A model generated the notes under the pieces. It ran no database searches and had not been told where the DNA came from. It was given only the letters and a program-made list of their open reading frames with translations. From contig NZ_JANHDK010000003.1 of the NCBI RefSeq assembly GCF_024494725.1, forward strand, positions 248,001-312,000: DNA of 64,000 nt. The letters are read 5' to 3'. The translations under genes were made by a program, and so were the position numbers. Numbering within the stretch: position 1 is the first letter of the stretch; each line of letters begins with the position of its first letter. Of this stretch, positions 57,923-64,000 are shown in pieces. The stretch comes from Haloplanus ruber (GTDB taxonomy: Archaea; Halobacteriota; Halobacteria; Halobacteriales; Haloferacaceae).

Positions 57923-59308
57923 TCAGCGCTTGCCGAGCGCCCGCTCGAAGGTGCGCTGTGCCCGTTCGTACGCCGCATTTCGGTCGACGATTGGGTGTGG
58001 ATAGTCCGGCGCGAGCGATTCCCGTTCGTCCCGCGAGAGCGTCGGCCACTCGACGATTCTATCGGCCGGCACGTCCCGCAGTTCCGGGACGTACTCTTTG
58101 ACGTACGCCGCTCCGTCGTCGTACTTCGACAGCTGGCTCACGGGGTCGAAGATGCGCACGTCCACCGAATCGGTGCCGGTCGACGCAATCCACTGCCAGT
58201 TTCCGTTGTTCGAGGCGTAGTCGTGATCGATCAGCTGTCGCTGGAAGTGACGCGCGCCGCGCCGCCAGTCGACGAGTAGGTGTTTGGTGAGAAAGCTCGC
58301 GACCACCTGCCGAGGTCGGTTATGAATATACCCCTCCCGATCCAGTTGCCGCATCCCCGCGTCGACGAGTGGATAGCCCGTCTCGCCCGCGACCCACGCC
58401 TCGAAGGCGTCGTCGTCGTCGGCCCACGCGATGTCGCCGGGCGGGTCGTCGTAGTTCGACTTCCCGAGGTCGGGGTTGTGATACAGGAGGTGGTAGTTGT
58501 GCTCGCGCCACGAGAGCTCGTAGCGGTATTTGTCGACGTTTCGTGCCTCGCCGCCGCTCACCGCGTCGTACACCGCGGTGGCGTCCGCCCACACCTCTCG
58601 AACACCGATCATCCCCGCTGCGAGATACGGCGACAGCCGTGAGACGGCCTGTGTCGGTGCCTCGACCGCCCGTGCGAGGTCGTCACGGGTGTCGTTGTAG
58701 TCGTAGATTCCGGCGTCGAGGAAGTCGTCGAGTCGGTCGCGCGCAGCGTCGTAGCCGGCCGTCGGGAGGTCGATGTCGACGTCCGGCAGCGGGACGGTCG
58801 TCTCGTCGGTCACGTCCGCGAGGTGGTCGCCGCTCGGCTCGTCGAACGGCCGCGATTTCGGCACCCGCTCCCAGTCGTCGTAGAACCGCCCGTGGGATGG
58901 GTATCGCGCGTCGAGTCGCCCCGGATCGACCAACACGAGGTCGGTCCGGGCGTCGGTCCCGACGCCTTCCGCCGACAGCGCCCGCTCGACTGCCCGTTGT
59001 CTCGTGCGCCGTGCCGGGCGGTAATGTTCGTCGTAGTGGACGGCCTCGGCGTCGAACGTCGTCGCCACCTCGGTGAGGACTTCCGCCGGCGTCCCGCTTC
59101 GGACGAGTAGGTCGCCGCCGAGTTCACGATACCGCGATTTCAGTGCTCGCACGCCACGCATGAGAAACGCACGCTGGCGCCGTCCGATGGTGCCGAGCGC
59201 CTCCGTATCGTAGACGTACACCGGAAGCACCGTCTCCGACTGCGCCGCCGCCGCCAGTCCCGCGTTGTCGCGTGTCCTGAGGTCGCGCTGATGCCAGTAG
59301 AGACGCAT
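57923..59308 (-). CDS. phr: Deoxyribodipyrimidine photolyase
   Basis: A 461-residue class I photolyase/cryptochrome-family enzyme that splits UV-induced pyrimidine dimers using blue light and FAD. The N-terminal antenna domain opens RLYWHQRDLRTRDNAGL. The FAD domain shows SRLSPYLAAGMIGVREVW, KYRYELSWREHNYHLLYHNP, TGYPLVDAGMRQLDREGYIHNRPRQVVASFL and DYASNNGNWQW with the expected Trp residues and the conserved NGNWQW loop. Antenna type (8-HDF or folate) cannot be told. Next to it lies a pteridine-reductase-like SDR. Confidence 0.95.
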   Translation of the reverse strand: MRLYWHQRDLRTRDNAGLAAAAQSETVLPVYVYDTEALGTIGRRQRAFLMRGVRALKSRYRELGGDLLVRSGTPAEVLTEVATTFDAEAVHYDEHYRPARRTRQRAVERALSAEGVGTDARTDLVLVDPGRLDARYPSHGRFYDDWERVPKSRPFDEPSGDHLADVTDETTVPLPDVDIDLPTAGYDAARDRLDDFLDAGIYDYNDTRDDLARAVEAPTQAVSRLSPYLAAGMIGVREVWADATAVYDAVSGGEARNVDKYRYELSWREHNYHLLYHNPDLGKSNYDDPPGDIAWADDDDAFEAWVAGETGYPLVDAGMRQLDREGYIHNRPRQVVASFLTKHLLVDWRRGARHFQRQLIDHDYASNNGNWQWIASTGTDSVDVRIFDPVSQLSKYDDGAAYVKEYVPELRDVPADRIVEWPTLSRDERESLAPDYPHPIVDRNAAYERAQRTFERALGKR

Positions 59309-59393
59309 ACCACCCGTATGGACTGCGGCGGCGAGTACCTATCGCGTCGGCCGGGGGGCACCCCGTCCAGGCACGACCGGCGCCGCCGCGTCG

Positions 59394-60131
59394 CTATCTC
59401 TCGGCGAGGCGGCCGCCGTCGACGGCGACGTTCTGCCCGCTGATGTAGGCCGCCGCCTCGCCGAGGAAAAAGAGCATGGGCGCGGCCACGTCGTCGAACG
59501 ACGCTGCCCGACCGCGGGGAAACGACGACACGTCGGAGACGGTGTTCTCGACGGCGAACGGCGACACCGCGTTGACCGTGACTCCGTCGTCCTGTGTGTC
59601 GGCCGCGAGCATCCGCGTGAACATCAACACGCCCGTCTTCGCGACGAAGTAGGGAAAGTTGACCGGGTGAGCGACCCCGCGGTCGCTGTCGGCGAAGCCG
59701 ACGTTGACGATCCGACCCCAGTCGGCCGCACGCATTCCCGGAAGCGCTCGACGCGAACAGAGGACGGTCCCGTAGAACGTACTTTCGACCACGTCGCGCC
59801 ACGCGTCCCACTCGATGTCGGCCCAGTGGCGCGGATCGAAGTTTCCGACGTTGTTGACGAGGATGTCGACGGTCCCCAGTGTCTCCTCGACGGACTCGAA
59901 CATCGCGTCCACGTCGTCGGGGTCGGTCACGTCGGCCTGGACTGTCGTCGCCTCGACGCCGCTCTCGCGTGCCTCCTCCGCCGTCGCCGTCGCCGCCGCC
60001 TCGCTCGTCCGGTAGTGGACGGCGACGTCCGCGCCGCTCGCCGCAACCGACAGGAGCAGTTCGCGACCGACCCGCGTCGCGCTACCGGTCACCAGTGCCG
60101 TTCGTCCGTTCAGATCGGGACGCGTACGCAT
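59394..60131 (-). CDS. Pteridine-reductase-like SDR
   Basis: A 245-residue SDR. The cofactor motif TGSATRVGR (15-23) has the RxGR pattern of PTR1/FolM-type pteridine reductases, and the second strand VAVHYRTSEA (HYxxS) is the NADPH-selecting loop of those enzymes. The active site fits: D148, Y161 and K165 (Y161-FVA-K165), with Asp 13 residues before Tyr, matching the Asp-Tyr-Lys triad known for pteridine reductase 1. Ser149 leaves a classical SDR reading open. The gene is 85 nt upstream of phr on the same strand; phr and pterin cofactors may be related. Confidence 0.82.
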   Translation of the reverse strand: MRTRPDLNGRTALVTGSATRVGRELLLSVAASGADVAVHYRTSEAAATATAEEARESGVEATTVQADVTDPDDVDAMFESVEETLGTVDILVNNVGNFDPRHWADIEWDAWRDVVESTFYGTVLCSRRALPGMRAADWGRIVNVGFADSDRGVAHPVNFPYFVAKTGVLMFTRMLAADTQDDGVTVNAVSPFAVENTVSDVSSFPRGRAASFDDVAAPMLFFLGEAAAYISGQNVAVDGGRLAER

Positions 60132-60247
60132 ATCGCCTCAACGGACGGGACGGTGTTGAATCCCTCGCGCCGGTGGCGGCTATCGTCGTCCCCGTGGGAT
60201 CGGTCGAGTCGTCCTATTGACCGGCCGATACCGTCGCCTCTCTGCGG

Positions 60248-61057
60248 TCAGTAGTCTCCGAGGACGCCGAGACGGCGTGCCCGCCGGGTCGCGTACCGGA
60301 AGACGAGATAGCCGAGGCCGAGATACGCGACGGCGACGCCGACGAGAAGCGCGAGGTCGGCCGCCGGGAACGCCAAGAGGTGGACGCCGTCGACCATCGC
60401 TCGCTGGAGGAGGGCGCTCCCGTGGGCCAGCGGGAGCACTCGCGTCCAGCCCAACTCGAACACCGGGGCGGAGATGAGGACAATAAACCCGAACTGGAGG
60501 AGGTTCAGCCAGTTGCCGATCCGCTTGTACAGGACGGTCACGCCGCCCGCGGCGAGGCCACAGCCGAGCACCGACGCGACGCTGAGGGCGGCGACGACGA
60601 CTACTGTCGGCACGTTGACGTGGAGTCGCGTCCCCGTCACGAGGAGCATCACCGCCAGGATCACCGCGGAGGTGAGGAAGGTCCGGACGAGTTTCGCCAC
60701 GCCCTTCAGCAGCGCCACCGGCGCGAAGCCAAACGGCGTCATGACGTGTCGTTCGAGCGTGCCCCACTGGACTTCGCTCCCGATGTCGTTCGCGATAGCG
60801 GAGTAGGCACCCACCGAGAGCGTCCAGAGGAAGTACCCGACGACGATTCCCTCGATGGAGTCGGTGAGCGCACGGCCAGCGACCATCCGCCCGCCGTAGA
60901 AGAGGACCCCGAAAAAGAAGACGGCGACGACGATACCGCCCACGGCGTTCGCGGGGTAGCGGACGAACACGAGGAGTTCGCGGTACAGTACGGCTCGCAT
61001 GAGGGCGGCGTACCCCGCTCGTGTCGCCGTCGAATCGTCCGAGTGCCCCCCAGTCAC
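60248..61057 (-). CDS. ABC-2 type export permease
   Basis: A 269-residue permease with six helices. MRAVLYRELLVFVRYPANAVGGIVV is the typical start with a basic re-entrant helix, and EVQWGTLERHVMTPFGFAPVALLKGVAKL is the conserved inner region contacting the ATPase. It exports an unknown substrate. Its start overlaps the end of the ATPase gene by 4 nt. Confidence 0.86.
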   Translation of the reverse strand: MTGGHSDDSTATRAGYAALMRAVLYRELLVFVRYPANAVGGIVVAVFFFGVLFYGGRMVAGRALTDSIEGIVVGYFLWTLSVGAYSAIANDIGSEVQWGTLERHVMTPFGFAPVALLKGVAKLVRTFLTSAVILAVMLLVTGTRLHVNVPTVVVVAALSVASVLGCGLAAGGVTVLYKRIGNWLNLLQFGFIVLISAPVFELGWTRVLPLAHGSALLQRAMVDGVHLLAFPAADLALLVGVAVAYLGLGYLVFRYATRRARRLGVLGDY

Positions 61058-62088
61058 TCACCTGTCCCCCGCCCCGGGTCGTCGCCGGTGAGGTCGAGCA
61101 ACACGTCGTCGAGTCCCGGGTCGACGCTTCGCACCTCGGTCAGCGGCACGTCGCGGCGCCGGAGGGCGTCCATGAGCGCGTACAGGCCGTCGGTGTCCGC
61201 CGTCACCTCGATCCGTGCGCCGCGGTCGAGGCGCTCGACGTCCGTCACGGTGAACCGCTCGCGCAGGCTCGTCACCACGTCGGCGTCGAACGCCGGACTC
61301 GTCAGCCGAAGGGTATGCTCGTCGGCCCGGAGCAACGCGTCGACCGTGTCGTCGGCGACGATCCGTCCGTCGGCGACGACGATCACCCGGTCACAGACGG
61401 CTTCGACAACCTCCATGTCGTGGCTGCTGAGGACCACCGTTAGCCCCGTCTCGGCGGCCAGTCGGCGGATCTCCGCCCGGAACGTCCGCGCGCTCGCGAC
61501 GTCCAGTCCGAGCGTCGGTTCGTCGAGAAAGACCACGTCCGCACCACCCGCGAGGACGCTCGCCAGCGACACCTTCTGTTTCATGCCTCGGGAGAGGTTT
61601 CGGACCGGTTCGTCGGCCTTCGCGGCGAGGTCGAGTCGGTCGAGCAGTCGGTCGTGGCGCGTCGCCACCGAGTCCGGATCGACGCCGCCGACGGTCGCGA
61701 AATATCGGAGATTCTCCCGAACCGTGAGCCGCCAGTAGTCGTTGCGGGCCCCTTCGAGCATCGCGTCGACGTGGGCGTACGCCTCCCGCGGCGCCTCGCG
61801 AACGTCGACACCCATGATCCGCACCGCGCCCGCGTCCGGCAACACCGTCCCGATGATCGACTTGATGAGCGTCGTCTTCCCGGCGCCGTTCGGCCCGAGA
61901 AGGCCAACCACCGACCCCTGTTCGACCGCGAACGAAACCCCGTCTACGGCCGTCACCGCGTCGGGACCGCTCCCGAACCGCTTGTAGAGTCCGTCGACGG
62001 CGACGGCGGGTGCCACGTCGTCGTGCTCCGCGTGCGGGGACGACGACCCCCCACGGCCCCTGGCGTCCTCCCGATGTCGCGTCGTCAT
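61054..62088 (-). CDS. ABC-2 type exporter ATPase
   Basis: A 344-residue ATPase (DrrA-like family). Walker A GPNGAGKTTLIKS, Q-loop region EGARNDYWRLTVRENL, signature NLSRGMKQKVSLAS (a variant LSRGM), Walker B VVFLDEPTLGLD and H-switch SSHDMEVVEAV. The last 100 residues are an extra C-terminal domain common in this family. ATG 62088 is set by ATTTAT (62113-62118, minus), centred 27 nt upstream; an earlier in-frame ATG at 62139 would precede the box. Confidence 0.9.
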   Translation of the reverse strand: MTTRHREDARGRGGSSSPHAEHDDVAPAVAVDGLYKRFGSGPDAVTAVDGVSFAVEQGSVVGLLGPNGAGKTTLIKSIIGTVLPDAGAVRIMGVDVREAPREAYAHVDAMLEGARNDYWRLTVRENLRYFATVGGVDPDSVATRHDRLLDRLDLAAKADEPVRNLSRGMKQKVSLASVLAGGADVVFLDEPTLGLDVASARTFRAEIRRLAAETGLTVVLSSHDMEVVEAVCDRVIVVADGRIVADDTVDALLRADEHTLRLTSPAFDADVVTSLRERFTVTDVERLDRGARIEVTADTDGLYALMDALRRRDVPLTEVRSVDPGLDDVLLDLTGDDPGRGTGE

Positions 62089-62112
62089 CGTCCCCTCTTG
62101 CTGTGTGTAGGG

Positions 62113-62118
62113 ATAAAT
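62113..62118 (-). promoter_or_regulatory. TATA box of the ABC-2 exporter operon
   Basis: Minus-strand ATTTAT, centred about 27-28 nt before ATG 62088, which fits a leaderless start. Confidence 0.65.
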
Positions 62119-62207
62119 GACGCGGCGGCTCGCCGGCATCCGATGGCGTAGACGGGCACCCGCGCCGGCACCGCCGCGCTTGTGTCCCTCCGGCCCTCAC
62201 GCCACCC

Positions 62208-62981
62208 ATGGAAACCGACGCCGACGACCGAGTGGCCGCCGCCGTCGCCGCCCTGTCCGAACGAGAGACCGAGCACGCGGGCGACGAATTCACGCGCGCG
62301 GCGTGGCTGACACTCGCCGATCCGCGCCCCTCCGAAGCGCAGAGTCCGTTCGATGCCGACGACCGGGGCTGGGTCGGCGCGGGACTTCGGTGGCTAGCCG
62401 TCGCCGCCGTCGCCTACCGGGTCGCGGGGCGAGACGCCCGCGCCGCTCGCCGGAGTGCCCAAGGAATCGCCGTCGCCCGCGACCTGCACACCGCTCTCGA
62501 GATGCCCGCCCAACAGGCCTGTCTCAACGAGTTCGTCGCCGACTTCCGCGCCGTCGCCGACATGGACGGCGTCGAGGCGGCGTACACCGACGCCGCCGAC
62601 GCCTACCGTGCCGCCGGCGACACCGTGGACGACCCGCATCGACTCGCGACCAGTCCCCTGTTCGAGGCTGCCGCGGCGCCGATCAAACAGGTCGCGCGCG
62701 GCCCTTCGAACGGCGAAATCGCCGTCGAGTGGGACGACCTGCACGGCGACGACCCCGCCAATCCCGGCCCCTTCCTCGCCGCCCGGGCGACGTACAAGCG
62801 ACAGCGATTCCCCTCACTCGTCGCGCGGGTCGTCGACGAGGGACGACTGGCCGCGCCGCGGGGCACGACCGCTTACGGCGACGACCACCACCGTTGTCCG
62901 GACTGTGGGTCAAGCGACGTGAACTGGACCGCCGGGCACGTCCTCTGTCTGCGGTGTTCGGCGGCGATGGAGCGGGTGTAA
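62208..62981 (+). CDS. Helical protein with C-terminal zinc ribbon, unknown function
   Basis: A 257-residue protein. About residues 55-180 are alpha-helical with TPR-like hydrophobic spacing ([35 protein letters not shown] and [17 protein letters not shown]), and the C-terminal 32 residues form a zinc ribbon: [11 protein letters not shown] and CLRCSAAME. Such a design suggests a protein-interaction scaffold with a nucleic-acid or protein-binding finger, but the function is unknown. Upstream context is the divergent ABC-2 exporter; downstream, the Sec61-beta gene follows after 182 nt. Confidence 0.68.
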   Translation: METDADDRVAAAVAALSERETEHAGDEFTRAAWLTLADPRPSEAQSPFDADDRGWVGAGLRWLAVAAVAYRVAGRDARAARRSAQGIAVARDLHTALEMPAQQACLNEFVADFRAVADMDGVEAAYTDAADAYRAAGDTVDDPHRLATSPLFEAAAAPIKQVARGPSNGEIAVEWDDLHGDDPANPGPFLAARATYKRQRFPSLVARVVDEGRLAAPRGTTAYGDDHHRCPDCGSSDVNWTAGHVLCLRCSAAMERV

Positions 62982-63163
62982 CACACGCGCCGACCGCCGT
63001 GCCGAGCCGACAGACGCCGCCGGCCGTCGACGCGGGTGGTCACGCGCACCGGACCGATCCTCGACACGTTCGGCCGTCGGGACGCCGCCCGGACGAATCC
63101 GTCGTGTGGACGCCTCGCGGGCGGAGCGAAACGTTTAGGCGCGCGACGGACCCAGAGACAGGT
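62982..63163 (+). promoter_or_regulatory. Intergenic region with Sec61-beta promoter
   Basis: 182 nt, GC-rich, no gene seen. GTTTAG (63133-63138) is centred 28 nt before the Sec61-beta ATG and is the probable TATA box. Confidence 0.55.
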
Positions 63164-63328
63164 ATGAGTGGAAGTCAGGGCGGCGGCGGACTGATGTCGA
63201 GTGCGGGACTCGTCCGCTACTTCGACGCGGAGGACCGCAATGCCATCCGGATCGACCCCAAGACGGTCGTCGCGTTCGGCGTCCTCTTCGGCGTGCTGGT
63301 GCAGGTACTGAACATCGTCTCGCTGTAA
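63164..63328 (+). CDS. secG: Preprotein translocase subunit Sec61-beta (SecG)
   Basis: A 54-residue single-TM protein of the archaeal Sec translocon (SecYE-beta). The Gly-rich N-terminus [19 protein letters not shown], the acidic [11 protein letters not shown] linker, and the C-terminal helix [19 protein letters not shown] are characteristic. It supports protein passage through the membrane channel. Its stop overlaps the pdxT start (TAATG). Confidence 0.93.
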   Translation: MSGSQGGGGLMSSAGLVRYFDAEDRNAIRIDPKTVVAFGVLFGVLVQVLNIVSL

Positions 63329-63933
63329 TGGGCCGCAAGATCGGCGTGATCGCCGTCCAGGGAAACGTAAGCGAACACGTGGCGGCAATCGAACGGGCGG
63401 CCGACGCCGTCGGCATGTCGGTCTCCGTCGTCGAGATCCGTGAGGCCGGTCACGTCCCCGACTGTGACGCCCTCGCGCTCCCAGGCGGCGAGTCGACGAC
63501 CATCTCCCGACTCCTCGGCATGGAGGGCATCGACGCGGAAATCGTCGATCACGTCGCCGCCGGCAAGCCCGTCCTCGCGACGTGTGCCGGGTTGATCGTC
63601 GCCTCGCGGGACGCGCGCGACGACCGCGTCGACACCCTCGGCGTCGTCGACGCCGTCGTCGACCGCAACGCCTTCGGCCGACAGGTCGACAGCTTCGAGG
63701 CCGGTCTCGACGTCGGCGGCCTCGACGACCCGTTTCACGCGGTGTTCATCCGCGCGCCCGTCGTCGACGAGGTGGGACCGGACGTCGAGGTGCTGGCGAC
63801 GTGGGAGGATCGCCCGGTGGCGATCCGCGACGGCCCGGTCGTCGCCACCTCCTTTCACCCCGAACTTACCGACGACAATCGCATCCACCGGCTCGCACTC
63901 TTCGACCCGCTTCGGGCGTCCGCGTCGGCGTAA
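63328..63933 (+). CDS. pdxT: Pyridoxal 5'-phosphate synthase, glutaminase subunit
   Basis: A 201-residue class I amidotransferase that hydrolyses glutamine and passes ammonia to PdxS for PLP synthesis. The opening IGVIAVQGNVSEHVAAIE, the LPGGESTTISRLLG motif, the Cys nucleophile in LATCAGLIV, and the His-Glu pair in SFHPEL define PdxT. PdxS is not in the window. ATG 63328 shares its A with the last base of the secG stop. Confidence 0.95.
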   Translation: MGRKIGVIAVQGNVSEHVAAIERAADAVGMSVSVVEIREAGHVPDCDALALPGGESTTISRLLGMEGIDAEIVDHVAAGKPVLATCAGLIVASRDARDDRVDTLGVVDAVVDRNAFGRQVDSFEAGLDVGGLDDPFHAVFIRAPVVDEVGPDVEVLATWEDRPVAIRDGPVVATSFHPELTDDNRIHRLALFDPLRASASA

Positions 63934-63970
63934 CGACAGGCCCTTGGCCCCGCCGGCCGTCCGGACGCAC

Positions 63971-64000
63971 ATGACCTGCGACTACCGCCCGGCGGTGATC
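63971..64000 (+). CDS. Start of a gene cut by the right window edge
   Basis: Only ten codons are visible (ATG at 63971, product MTCDYRPAVI). CCCTTGG (about 63942-63948) about 26 nt before the ATG is a weak box. No family can be named from so short a fragment. Confidence 0.4.
   Translation, partial: MTCDYRPAVI

Overview
The window is a continuous stretch of haloarchaeal (class Halobacteria) chromosome. The evidence is a very GC-rich sequence, strongly acidic predicted proteins, archaeal core genes (class I lysyl-tRNA synthetase, S19e, PDCD5-like protein, aIF1/SUI1, Sec61-beta), Tat-type lipoprotein signals (RR motif plus lipobox), and start codons that lie about 25-30 nt after a TATA-like box, as expected for leaderless haloarchaeal mRNAs. 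I see no tRNA or rRNA genes, insertion sequences, CRISPR arrays or prophage. It reads as core chromosome with tight packing.

Layout. 1-9.9 kb: 5'-truncated polyprenyl synthase, DUF373 and DUF2070 membrane proteins, GMP synthase glutaminase subunit, an HNH-like protein, a two-domain multicopper oxidase, several zinc-ribbon microproteins, a lipoprotein, DUF192 and a cupin. 9.9-22 kb: information and cofactor genes (lysS-pyrH, a MobB-MoaE fusion, site-2 protease, thiL, a flippase-like protein, rps19e-PDCD5-PP-loop ATPase-yqeC, mobA, truA, hisS). 22-34.9 kb: a degenerate P-loop protein translationally coupled to an MscS channel, an AEC transporter, pgi, a CAAX-type protease, an IDI-like Nudix protein plus a JAMM desampylase-like protease, an AIR-synthase-family protein, an MFS transporter, an alpha/beta hydrolase, PsiE and a cupin. 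35-39.6 kb: the MoxR-DUF58-transglutaminase operon and aIF1. 41.2-47.9 kb: a complete branched-chain amino acid (Liv) importer whose two permeases and one ATPase carry large hydrophobic insertions, ending against a glycine-zipper microprotein. 48-52.4 kb: a two-TM taxis transducer and an orphan secretion/pilus ATPase. 53-62 kb: a non-classical SDR, a Pot-type polyamine importer operon, a photolyase beside a pteridine-reductase-like SDR, and an ABC-2 exporter. 62-64 kb: an unknown zinc-ribbon protein, Sec61-beta, pdxT and the first codons of a further gene.

The most unusual items are: (i) the Liv importer with a Gly/Ala-rich hydrophobic module inside LivG that resembles the neighbouring glycine-zipper microprotein; (ii) a two-domain copper oxidase with a type 1 copper motif in both domains; (iii) a P-loop-like protein whose stop codon overlaps the start of an MscS channel; (iv) an IDI-like protein whose catalytic cysteine position is alanine; (v) an SDR carrying the Asp-Tyr-Lys triad of pteridine reductases next to photolyase; and (vi) palindromic operator-like sites in front of livJ, a cupin gene and a DUF7123 gene. 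All functional calls rest on reading the sequence; no database search was possible.
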